64,000 bases of DNA, taken from the NCBI RefSeq assembly GCF_019430945.1, contig NZ_JAHYCB010000016.1:27555-91554 (forward strand), given 5' to 3'. Position numbers and translations under genes: made by a program. Numbering within the stretch: position 1 is the stretch's first letter; each line of letters opens with the position of its first letter. This DNA comes from Neorhizobium populisoli (lineage in GTDB: Bacteria; Pseudomonadota; Alphaproteobacteria; Rhizobiales; Rhizobiaceae). Shown here one piece after another: positions 17,598 through 24,851 of the stretch. The notes under the pieces were generated by a model. It ran no database searches and was not told the origin of the DNA. It saw only the letters and a program-made list of their open reading frames with translations.

Positions 17598-18772
17598 TGA
17601 ACCTTTCAAAAGCGCGGCAAGGTTATAATGGCGTTGTGCTGGCGGTACCGGTGACGGTGCCCTATGAGCGCTATTCCATCGAGACTGCGCATTGGTGGAT
17701 CGGCAAGGCGCTTCGGGCCCTGGCTGAAGGTACGGGGATAAGTCACCGCGATTTCGACGGTTTTTCCGTTTCGAGTTTCACCATGGGCCCGGACAGTGCG
17801 ATCGCGCTGACCCAGCATTTCGGCCTCTCGCCGCGTCATCTGGATCACGTCCCGATGGGCGGTGCAGCAGGCATTGTCTCAATCCGACGCGCCGCACGGG
17901 CGGTGCAGGCGGGAGACGCGGATATCGTCGCTTGCGTGGCCGCCGACACGAACCAGGTCGATACGTTCCGCAAGACGCTCGCCAATTTTTCCCGATTTGC
18001 GCAGGACGCATCCTATCCCTATGGCGCAGGCGGCCCGAATGCGAGTTTCGCGCTGATCGCCCGGCATTACATGGATGCCTATGGCGCGACCCGCGAGGAC
18101 TTCGGCAAGCTTTGCGTTGCGCAACGCGACAACGCGCTGAAGAACCCGCATGCACTGATGAAAAAGCCGCTGACGCTCGATCAGTATCTTTCGTCGAAGC
18201 CGATCGCCGAGCCATTTCATCTGTTCGATTGCGTCATGCCCTGCGCCGGTGCTGAGGCATTTCTGGTCCTGCGCGAGGAGACGGCAAAGGCGCTCGACCT
18301 GCCTTTCGTGCGGCTCTTGTCGGCAATCGAGCGGCACAACGCTTTTCCGGATGATCCGATCCAGGTGCGCGGTGGCTGGGTGTTGGACCGCGATGAACTT
18401 TATGCCATGGCGGGCGCCAAGCCCGATGATATGGATTTTGTCCAGACCTATGACGATTACGCGGTCATCTCGATGATGCAGTTCGAGGATCTGGGGTTTT
18501 GCAAAAAAGGCGAGGGGCCCGATTTCGTCCGAGCCAATACGTTCACAATCGATGGCTCGATGCCGCACAATACGTCCGGGGGCCAACTTTCTGCGGGTCA
18601 GGCGGGGGCCGCCGGCGGTCATCTCGGCATTACGGAAGCAATACGGCAATTGCTCGGGACTGCCGGCGCGACGCAGGTGAAGGAAGCCCAACTCGGTCTG
18701 GTCTCCGGTTTCGGCATGATCAATTACGACCGCGGACTTGCCTCCGCGGCCGCCATTCTGGCGAGGGCCTGA
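17597..18772 (+). CDS. SCP-x/thiolase-fold protein lacking catalytic cysteines (possible retro-aldolase subunit)
   Basis: A 391-residue thiolase-fold protein of the lipid-transfer (SCP-x) subfamily, recognised from SFTMGPDSAIALTQHFGL, the HNTSGGQLSAGQAGAAGGH block and the C-terminal GLVSGFGMINYDRG. The nucleophilic cysteine of thiolases (CASG) is replaced by GGAAG, and the C-terminal cysteine loop reads VSGFG. Cys-less thiolase-fold proteins such as Ltp2 work as retro-aldolases together with a DUF35 protein, and the next gene encodes a DUF35 domain. I therefore infer aldol-type cleavage of a CoA thioester rather than thiolysis. Overlaps both neighbours by TGATG junctions. Confidence 0.78.
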   Translation: MNLSKARQGYNGVVLAVPVTVPYERYSIETAHWWIGKALRALAEGTGISHRDFDGFSVSSFTMGPDSAIALTQHFGLSPRHLDHVPMGGAAGIVSIRRAARAVQAGDADIVACVAADTNQVDTFRKTLANFSRFAQDASYPYGAGGPNASFALIARHYMDAYGATREDFGKLCVAQRDNALKNPHALMKKPLTLDQYLSSKPIAEPFHLFDCVMPCAGAEAFLVLREETAKALDLPFVRLLSAIERHNAFPDDPIQVRGGWVLDRDELYAMAGAKPDDMDFVQTYDDYAVISMMQFEDLGFCKKGEGPDFVRANTFTIDGSMPHNTSGGQLSAGQAGAAGGHLGITEAIRQLLGTAGATQVKEAQLGLVSGFGMINYDRGLASAAAILARA

Positions 18773-20016
18773 TGACCGAGCCACTCGCCAAGCCGAACCG
18801 AAAGAACCCGTTATCGCGCACGAACCAGCCGCTGCTGCCGCCGTCCGCCCGCAGCCGCAAGGCGCATGGGCTGACGCTTGCGGCCTGCGTCGGCCGCTTC
18901 ATGTTGCAATGCTGCGGTGAGTGCGGAAGATATACTTATCCGGTGCGCGAGGCCTGTCCGAACTGCCTGTCGTCGAACCTGCGTTTCATGGACGCGGCCA
19001 CCGGCGGCACGCTTATTTCGGAAACGCAGATCGAGGCGAGCGGCGATCCTTATTATCGTGGACACATGCCTTGGCGGACAGGTTTGGTCCGGCTTGATTG
19101 CGGGCCGAGCGCGGTCGTGCATCTGCATGGCGAATGCGGCGGGCCGGGCAGTTCGCTCAGATTGTCGCTTCAGCTGGATCGTGCCGGCCAAGCCGTCTTT
19201 TTTGCTCACCCGATTTCGGAGACGCCGAATATGGAAGACGATCCGCAATGGCGCGAACTCACAGCCGATCCGAAAGATCGGCGCGTCCTGATCACCGATG
19301 GTCGCAGCCTCGTTGCGGTCGCGCTGGCGCGGGCGCTCGGGAAAGCAGGCGCCGCGAGGATTTTCGTCGGTGTGGCCGATGGCTGGAAACCGTTCGATGA
19401 AAGGCAGGCCCTTGAGGCGATCGAAGGCGTGGAGTTGGTCGATCTGGATCTCACTAGCGAACGGTCGGTACAGGAACTGGCTATGGATATCGGCGCCAGG
19501 GTCGAAATCCTTGTCAATACCGCCGACCACGTCCGGCCGGCGCATCTTTTCGAGGCAGGCGCGGCCAACTCGGCGCGTGAAGCTATGGATCACACCGTTA
19601 TGGGCCTCATGCGGTTGGCACAGGCGTTTGGGCCGGTGATGCGGTCGCGTGGCGCCGATGGCGCAGCGGGAGCCGTCGCCTGGGTCAACGTCCTGTCCGT
19701 TCACGGTCTCAGTAGCATGCCGCAATTCGGCGTCCATTCCGCGGCGCATGCCGCTTGCCAGTCGCTGTCGCAATGGCTGCGCAGCGAGCTTCGGCAGGGT
19801 GGCGTTCGCGTGATCAACGCGTTTACCGGGCCGCTCGATACCGAGTGGTTCCAGACGGTGCCGCCGCCCAAGGTGGCGCCGAGAATGCTGGCGGATGCCG
19901 TCGTCGACGGGCTGAGACGCGGGCTTGAAGACATTTATGTCGGTGACGTCGCCAGGGATATCGAGGCGCGGTTGTTCGACAATCCGAAAGCCGTCGAGCG
20001 GGAGGCCGGCCAATGA
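18772..20016 (+). CDS. DUF35 zinc-ribbon/OB-fold domain fused to a degenerate short-chain dehydrogenase
   Basis: A 414-residue two-domain protein. Residues about 45-160 form a DUF35 module with rubredoxin-like zinc ribbon (CGEC...CPNC) and an OB-fold. Residues about 170-410 are SDR-like: VLITDGRSLVAVALARAL at the nucleotide site, ILVNTADHVR where NNAG is expected, and VNVLSVHGLSS with the serine. The SDR signature TGxxxGIG is lost and the catalytic YxxxK is HxxxH (HSAAHAA). So the second domain has probably lost redox activity and may be structural. The partner thiolase gene is upstream; the cyclase start overlaps the stop. Confidence 0.75.
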   Translation: MTEPLAKPNRKNPLSRTNQPLLPPSARSRKAHGLTLAACVGRFMLQCCGECGRYTYPVREACPNCLSSNLRFMDAATGGTLISETQIEASGDPYYRGHMPWRTGLVRLDCGPSAVVHLHGECGGPGSSLRLSLQLDRAGQAVFFAHPISETPNMEDDPQWRELTADPKDRRVLITDGRSLVAVALARALGKAGAARIFVGVADGWKPFDERQALEAIEGVELVDLDLTSERSVQELAMDIGARVEILVNTADHVRPAHLFEAGAANSAREAMDHTVMGLMRLAQAFGPVMRSRGADGAAGAVAWVNVLSVHGLSSMPQFGVHSAAHAACQSLSQWLRSELRQGGVRVINAFTGPLDTEWFQTVPPPKVAPRMLADAVVDGLRRGLEDIYVGDVARDIEARLFDNPKAVEREAGQ

Positions 20017-20804
20017 GCGGGGATATTCTCGGATCACTCGCGGCGGCGCTGGCCGGAGGCTCCATAAAGGTGGTCGATCTCACCCACACACTGTCGCCGG
20101 ACTTCCCGGTTATCGTCATGCCACCGGAACTCGGCCAGTCGGCGCCGTTCCGTATGGAAAGGATTTCCCGATACGATGCGGGTGGTCCAGCTTGGTATTG
20201 GAACAATCTTTCCTTCGGCGAACATACAGGCACGCATTTCGATGCGCCGGTCCATTGGTACACGGGCCGTAACCTGCCGCTCAATTCCGTTGACACGCTG
20301 CCGCCGGCGGACATGGTAGCGCCAGCCTGCGTCATCGACTGCACCCAACAAACATCGAAAGACGCGGACTTCCTGTTAACAGTCGCGAATGTGACGGCAT
20401 GGGAGGAAGAATACGGTCGCATTCCGGCACGATCCTGGGTTTTGCTGCGCACCAACTGGTCGAAAAAATCCGGTGCGGCCTATGCCAATCTCCAGTCGGA
20501 TGGCGCGCATACGCCGGGGCCGGATGCTGAGGTCATGCGGTTTTTGGTCGAAGAGCGCGGTATTATCGGCTTTGGCACGGAAACGATCGGCACCGATGCC
20601 GGGCAGGCGGGCCATTTTTCGCCGCCCTATCCCGCCCATCACTATCTGCATGGGGCAGGGCGGTATGGTCTTCAGTGCCTCACCAATCTCGACCAGCTTC
20701 CAGCCACCGGAGCGTTGATCCTGGCCGCGCCACTGAAAATCCAAAACGGTTCCGGCAGCCCGCTTCGGGTGCTGGCTCTGGTTCAGGAGCGCTCAACGGG
20801 ATGA
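20013..20804 (+). CDS. cyclase-family metal-dependent hydrolase (kynurenine formamidase / isatin hydrolase-like)
   Basis: A 263-residue protein of the cyclase family. The metal-binding signature HxGTHxDxPxH is intact (HTGTHFDAPVH), and the second site GFGTETIGTDAG and the histidines near PAHHYLHG agree with the fold. Members hydrolyse cyclic amides or aryl formamides, or open lactam rings. It is the last gene of the ligase operon, starting in the upstream stop (ATGA). Its 3' end overlaps the convergent marR gene by 22 bases. Confidence 0.82.
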   Translation: MSGDILGSLAAALAGGSIKVVDLTHTLSPDFPVIVMPPELGQSAPFRMERISRYDAGGPAWYWNNLSFGEHTGTHFDAPVHWYTGRNLPLNSVDTLPPADMVAPACVIDCTQQTSKDADFLLTVANVTAWEEEYGRIPARSWVLLRTNWSKKSGAAYANLQSDGAHTPGPDAEVMRFLVEERGIIGFGTETIGTDAGQAGHFSPPYPAHHYLHGAGRYGLQCLTNLDQLPATGALILAAPLKIQNGSGSPLRVLALVQERSTG

Positions 20805-21316
20805 GAACCGCTCGCCACGCGCCGGGCGGCAGTGTCGTAGAAACTCGTCAGCAGTTCCAGCATTTCCGTTGCATCGCCAAGCCCTTTTTCAGCCTGATCC
20901 ATCTTCTGGATCAGCGAGACGAGCAGCTGGCGTCTGAGCCCCCGGTAGTCCTGCGTCAGCTTGGTGCCCTTGCGGGTCGGCGTGTAAAGCGTGTCCTTGC
21001 GGGAGCGGCCTTTGACCCGCTCGATAAGCTGCATCGTCTGCAATTTCTTGATCGCGTATTGAATGTTGGCAGTATCGTCGCGGCCGAGCAGACGGGAGAT
21101 TTCGCCAAGCCCTTTCGGCTTGTTGCGATAGCGGATCGTGTGCAGGATGGCGGTATCCAGGCCGCTCAGGCCCGAACCTGCAAGCTCGCTCGAACATTCC
21201 GACTGCCAGCGCAGAAAGGCTGCGGAAATGCGCCACAGAGACCATTCGAACTCGGTCAATGCCGCTTCCGACATCTCGACCGATGGGGCGCTCAGCGGTT
21301 TCTCGGTCGTGCTCAT
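20783..21316 (-). CDS. MarR-family transcriptional regulator
   Basis: A 177-residue winged-helix protein: LDTAILHTIRYRNKPKGLGE, then ISRLLGRDDTANIQYAIKKL as the recognition region and the wing VKGRSRKDTLYTPTRKG. The start MSTTEKPL at 21316 has GGAG upstream. A 3' segment (KMDQAEKGLGDATEMLELLT) forms the dimer helices. It sits convergent to the cyclase and divergent from the racemase-like gene. It is the best candidate for the regulator binding the repeated TTTA-N4-TAAA sites of the island. Confidence 0.82.
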   Translation of the reverse strand: MSTTEKPLSAPSVEMSEAALTEFEWSLWRISAAFLRWQSECSSELAGSGLSGLDTAILHTIRYRNKPKGLGEISRLLGRDDTANIQYAIKKLQTMQLIERVKGRSRKDTLYTPTRKGTKLTQDYRGLRRQLLVSLIQKMDQAEKGLGDATEMLELLTSFYDTAARRVASGSHPVERS

Positions 21317-21347
21317 GCGATTCTCCGGCGTGCTTTTGAAGCGGGAG

Positions 21348-21360
21348 TAAAGCCTTAAAA
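21348..21360. promoter_or_regulatory. candidate operator, degenerate regulon motif copy 4
   Basis: TAAAGCCTTAAAA lies between the marR and racemase-like genes. In reverse orientation it resembles the other island sites (TTTTAAGGCTTTA against TTTTAGGCTTGAA at 15218) with an extra base. It could mediate MarR autoregulation. The match is weak. Confidence 0.3.
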
Positions 21361-21415
21361 CCGTGTTTTGACGAGAGCGAATTCTCGCAAGTGACAAGAG
21401 CAAAACGAGGGGTCA

Positions 21416-22222
21416 ATGCGCATCTTCTGGCAGAGCTTTATCGACGCAACGGCAAGCGCCGCCTATATGAAGCGGCTTTCGGATTATCTCAACGGTATTG
21501 CCGAGCCCGGTACGACGGTAGACGTTTTCGGCATCAGCCCGCCGGACCGGCATTTTGGGAGACTGGCCGAATTCCGCTGCGCCGCCGTGGCGATTGACAA
21601 CGGGCTGGAGGCCGCAAGCCGCGGTTATGACGCAGTCGTCATCGGCCATTTCCAGGACCCCGGGCTCTACGAACTCAAATCCGCGCTGACGATCCCGGTC
21701 ATCGGCACAGGCGAGGTCTGCATGCACTATGCCGCCCGGCTTGGTCGTCGCCTGGCGCTCGTCACGCTGGATGATGTTTTTCAGGTGTGGCATTACGAGC
21801 AAGCCGATCTCTATGGTCTCGGCAGCCGGGTACGGCATGTCGTGGGCATGAACTGCGAGCCGTCGGATTTCAGTGCGGCATTTGCGGGTGACGATGAAGC
21901 GCGCCGACGCATGCTTGCGGATTTCACCGCCTGCGCCGAACCACTGGTGCGGGATGGCGCCGACGTCGTGGTGCCGGCGGGCGTCCTGCCGGGTCTATTG
22001 GTCGGAGGCGAATTCGGATTCAAGGTGCTGCACGCGCCGGTCATCAATACGGCTGCCGTGGCGCTGAAGAGTGCGGAGATGGATGTTCGACTACAAAAGC
22101 TCAACGGTATCGAAGTCAGCCGCGGCCCGTTCTGTTCGTTGGCAAACCAGCATGCCGTCGACGACTTCCGCAACTTCGTTGCAAACGGCCGGGGAGCCCG
22201 GCTCTTTCCGAGCGAGACCTGA
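21416..22222 (+). CDS. Asp/Glu/hydantoin racemase-family protein without the catalytic cysteine pair
   Basis: A 268-residue protein of the racemase/maleate isomerase fold. The duplicated fold and the segments FQDPGLYELKSALTIPVIG and GEVCMHYAARLG match hydantoin racemases. However, the first catalytic cysteine (CFxDPGL in relatives) is histidine (HFQDPGL) and the second (GC motif) is alanine (VPAGVLPG), so classical two-base racemisation is unlikely. GAGG precedes the ATG. It is divergent from marR. Possible roles are isomerase, decarboxylase or lyase on a dicarboxylate-like acid. Confidence 0.72.
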   Translation: MRIFWQSFIDATASAAYMKRLSDYLNGIAEPGTTVDVFGISPPDRHFGRLAEFRCAAVAIDNGLEAASRGYDAVVIGHFQDPGLYELKSALTIPVIGTGEVCMHYAARLGRRLALVTLDDVFQVWHYEQADLYGLGSRVRHVVGMNCEPSDFSAAFAGDDEARRRMLADFTACAEPLVRDGADVVVPAGVLPGLLVGGEFGFKVLHAPVINTAAVALKSAEMDVRLQKLNGIEVSRGPFCSLANQHAVDDFRNFVANGRGARLFPSET

Positions 22223-22248
22223 AGACGTCGCAACACTCGGGTACGAGA

Positions 22249-23175
22249 TCACATCGTCAAAACCAGGCGCCCCCGCGAGATGGCGCCCTTTTCCATGAGC
22301 CGATGGGCTTCGACCGCATCCGAAAGCGGTATGGTCCGCGCGACTTGAGGCTTGATCACACCGGCGCCGGCGAGATCCATCATCGCCTGCAATGCCGACC
22401 GGTCATCCGTCACCATGACGCGGGTGACAGTGACACCGAATTCCGCGCCGCGATCATTGATCGGGTCAGCGACAAGCCAGGCCAGGCGGCCGCCTTTGGT
22501 CAGGACCTTGTAAGATTTGTCGTGGACCACGCCGCCCATGAGATCGAAGACGACGTCCTGATCCTTCACGGTGTCGGAAAAGTCATCCTCGTCATAAGCG
22601 ACGACATGATCCGCACCGAGGCCAAGGACATAATCCCGGTTGGTCGAGCGGCAGGTGGTCGTCACCTTAGCGCCGAGATGATGGCAAAGCTGGATGAGCA
22701 GGCCGCCAACGGCGCCGGCGCCGGAATGCACGAGTACTTTTTCACCTGATTTGACCTCTGCGGTCTGCACGGAAAGCCAGGCACTGAGGCTCGCATTGGT
22801 CAAGGCAACAGCCTCGACAATCGAAAGGTTTTCAGGAATTTTGACGGCGCTCGCGGCATCGACGGCGATCATTTCCGCATAGCCGCCTTGGGCGAAGAAA
22901 CGGGCCATGACGGCGACGCGATCGCCGGGTTTGAACTCCGTCACGCCGTTCCCGACCGAAAGTACGGTCCCGCCGCCATCGCGTCCGGGAACGCTCGGCA
23001 TGGGCAGGGTGAAATGGCTTTTCAGATAACCAGCACGGAGCTTCCAGTCGAAGGGCGTGACACTGGCAGCCTCCAGCCCGACGCGAATCTGTCCTGGTTC
23101 GGCGACCGGATCCGGCAGATCGATATATTGCATGACCTCGGCCGGGCCGTGTTCATTATACTGGATAGCCTTCAC
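22249..23175 (-). CDS. zinc-independent MDR oxidoreductase (quinone oxidoreductase-like)
   Basis: A 308-residue medium-chain dehydrogenase/reductase starting at GTG 23175 (VKAIQYNEHGPAEVMQY) with GGGAG upstream. The GroES-like domain has PGRDGGGTVLSVG. The Rossmann part has VHSGAGAVGGLLIQL with NADP-type CRSTNRD. No zinc-binding cysteines are present, as in quinone oxidoreductases and enoyl reductases. It lies 23 bases after the frameshifted aldolase and is probably co-transcribed. The substrate is an alpha,beta-unsaturated carbonyl or quinone by family; not determinable here. Confidence 0.85.
   Translation of the reverse strand: MKAIQYNEHGPAEVMQYIDLPDPVAEPGQIRVGLEAASVTPFDWKLRAGYLKSHFTLPMPSVPGRDGGGTVLSVGNGVTEFKPGDRVAVMARFFAQGGYAEMIAVDAASAVKIPENLSIVEAVALTNASLSAWLSVQTAEVKSGEKVLVHSGAGAVGGLLIQLCHHLGAKVTTTCRSTNRDYVLGLGADHVVAYDEDDFSDTVKDQDVVFDLMGGVVHDKSYKVLTKGGRLAWLVADPINDRGAEFGVTVTRVMVTDDRSALQAMMDLAGAGVIKPQVARTIPLSDAVEAHRLMEKGAISRGRLVLTM
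22266..22291 (+). terminator. possible terminator after the racemase-like gene
   Basis: GGCGCC and GGCGCC arms around a 9-base loop are followed by CTTTT. It lies 43 bases past the racemase-like stop and inside the 3' end of the convergent MDR gene. Confidence 0.3.
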
Positions 23176-23198
23176 GATCTCACTCCCAGGACGATACA

Positions 23199-23950
23199 TT
23201 ATTCGTTGCGTGCGGCCGCTGTGCCGCCCGCCAGGCTTGTGCCGAGAGACATCGTGTCGCTCGCCAATAGATAGACGCTGATGCCCATTTCGACGATTTG
23301 TCGACAACCTCGGGCGAGGTGAGGAAAATGCCGTCGGCCTCGCCGGTGGCACGGGCCGCCTCAGCAATCTTCAGAATCGCAGCATCCAGCGTCTTGGCGC
23401 CTTTCGGCCCGATCACATCGAGCGAAACCGAAAGATCGCCGGGGCCCATGAAAATGACTTCGACACCTTCGACAGCGACAATCTCGTCGCCACTGACCAA
23501 GCCTCTGGCAGTCTCGATCTTGATCGCTAAAACTAGGCTTTCATTGGCGCTTTCGAGGTCATCGCGAAAACGATAGCTATAGCCGGCCGTGGGGCCGGGT
23601 CCAACTCCATGCTCGCCGACCGATCGATACCGTGTCGCTATCACCGCAGCCTTGGCTCGTGCGGCGGTCGATACGCGCGGCACAAGCACGTCTGCTATGC
23701 CCGCGTCGAGTACGCCTGCAATCGATGCCCTTGTATGGCCCGGCAAGCGCACCAATTCACGAACGCTATCGATATCAAAGGCGCCAATGGGACCCCTCAA
23801 TTCGTGGCCAATCTGTGCGTCCCCAGCATTGAAGTAGATGAAATCCAGCCCGGATGCCTGCGTCACTTCAAAACCGATAGAGTGAGGAATGGCGGCAAAC
23901 GCATCGATTGGCCGCTCGTAACCAATACACTTCTGGCGGAAGGCGCTCAT
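23199..23950 (-). pseudogene. HpcH/HpaI-family aldolase with a C-terminal frameshift
   Basis: The first 218 residues are a good class II pyruvate aldolase of the HpaI family: LDFIYFNAGDAQIG, ADVLVPRVSTAARAKAAV, GEHGVGPGPTAGYSYRF, ETARGLVSGDEI with the metal-binding glutamate, and VIFMGPGDLSVSLD. After FLTSPEVVDK (about 23297) the frame is lost. The adjacent frame continues as EMGISVYLLASDTMSLG and ends normally at TAA 23199, so one base is missing near 23291-23300. Start at 23950 has AAGGA. Either a recent inactivation or a sequencing error; the rest of the gene is undamaged. Confidence 0.75.
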
Positions 23951-24004
23951 AAAATCCTTCGGGTAGCCGGCCATATAGTGTGTAGGCCCCACGGTGAATT
24001 ATAG

Positions 24005-24016
24005 TTTAAACCTAAA
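24005..24016. promoter_or_regulatory. candidate operator TTTA-N4-TAAA (regulon motif copy 3)
   Basis: TTTAAACCTAAA, in the context AGTTTA-AACC-TAAAAT, lies between the aldolase and gntR genes, 55 bases from the aldolase start. It shares both half-sites with the perfect repeat at 7686. Confidence 0.45.
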
Positions 24017-24113
24017 ATTCTTCAGACCGCAAGCAGGTTAACCGCATACTGAACGCCACGTTTTTTTCGGTGGAACGTCGGATATTGCCGAGTTTGGCTT
24101 GATTTATGCTCAG

Positions 24114-24127
24114 AACCGTATACGGTT
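24114..24127. promoter_or_regulatory. perfect 14-base palindrome, likely GntR operator
   Basis: AACCGTATACGGTT is a perfect palindrome centred on GTATAC, 16 bases upstream of the gntR start. GTATAC-centred palindromes are typical operators of FCD-type GntR regulators, and autoregulation fits the position. Confidence 0.6.
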
Positions 24128-24143
24128 TTTGCGGGAGATTGCA

Positions 24144-24851
24144 ATGAAGAAGCCGACAGACAATTTAGTGGATGCGGTCTACACCGAGCTGCGAATGAAG
24201 CTGCAGCGGAGTGAGATTTCGCCGTCAGGACGTCTTGTCGATACGGAAATCGCAGCCAGTCACGGGATTTCCCGAATGCCGGCTCGTGAGGCGCTTCTAC
24301 GGCTTGTGGCGGAAGGGTATCTGGTCGGCACGACACGCGGTTTTGCCGTTCGGGAATTGTCGCTGGAGGATATATCAGGCCTGTTCGAGGTGCGGCGGCA
24401 ACTTGAGCCACGGGCCGCCGCCTGCGCGGCGCGCGACATGACGCCGGAGATCGAGGCGGAGCTTACCTCGGCGATGGCGGGCATAGAGCAGGCGCTCGAC
24501 GCGAATAACATTTCAGCCTTGCTGGCCGCCAATGTCGACTTTCGCAATGCCTGGCTGAAGGCGGTAAACAACGCTCATATGGCAGCAACGATTTCGCGGT
24601 TCATCGACTATTTTCAGTCGGTTCGGCTCGGCACGTTCGCCAACGCGGCAACTGCGGAACAATATATTGACGGGCTCTCACGCATCCATGCGGCGTTTCT
24701 GGCCCATGATCCGCTAATCGTGCAGGACCGCATGATGCTTTTCATGTTTGCGGCAGAGGAGGCCTATCTCTCCGTTCGCCGGCGACAATTGGAGGAGGCA
24801 GAGACCCTGCGTCCCGCCCGCAAACGGACGACTAGGAGAGGAACAGCATGA
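24144..24851 (+). CDS. GntR-family (FCD) transcriptional regulator
   Basis: A 235-residue regulator: the N-terminal winged helix (LVDTEIAASHGISRMPAREA, then LLRLVAEGYLVGTTRGFAV) and a helical FCD ligand domain (FEVRRQLEPRAAACAARDM and VDFRNAWLKAVNNAHM). Start MKKPTDN at 24144 with GGGAG 7 bases upstream. Its stop overlaps the monooxygenase start (ATGA), so it controls the genes it is transcribed with, probably through the palindrome just upstream. Confidence 0.87.
   Translation: MKKPTDNLVDAVYTELRMKLQRSEISPSGRLVDTEIAASHGISRMPAREALLRLVAEGYLVGTTRGFAVRELSLEDISGLFEVRRQLEPRAAACAARDMTPEIEAELTSAMAGIEQALDANNISALLAANVDFRNAWLKAVNNAHMAATISRFIDYFQSVRLGTFANAATAEQYIDGLSRIHAAFLAHDPLIVQDRMMLFMFAAEEAYLSVRRRQLEEAETLRPARKRTTRRGTA

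Noticed and set aside
18811..20037. 408-codon minus-strand open frame
   Set aside because: Antisense shadow of the DUF35-SDR fusion; lacks motifs and ribosome site.
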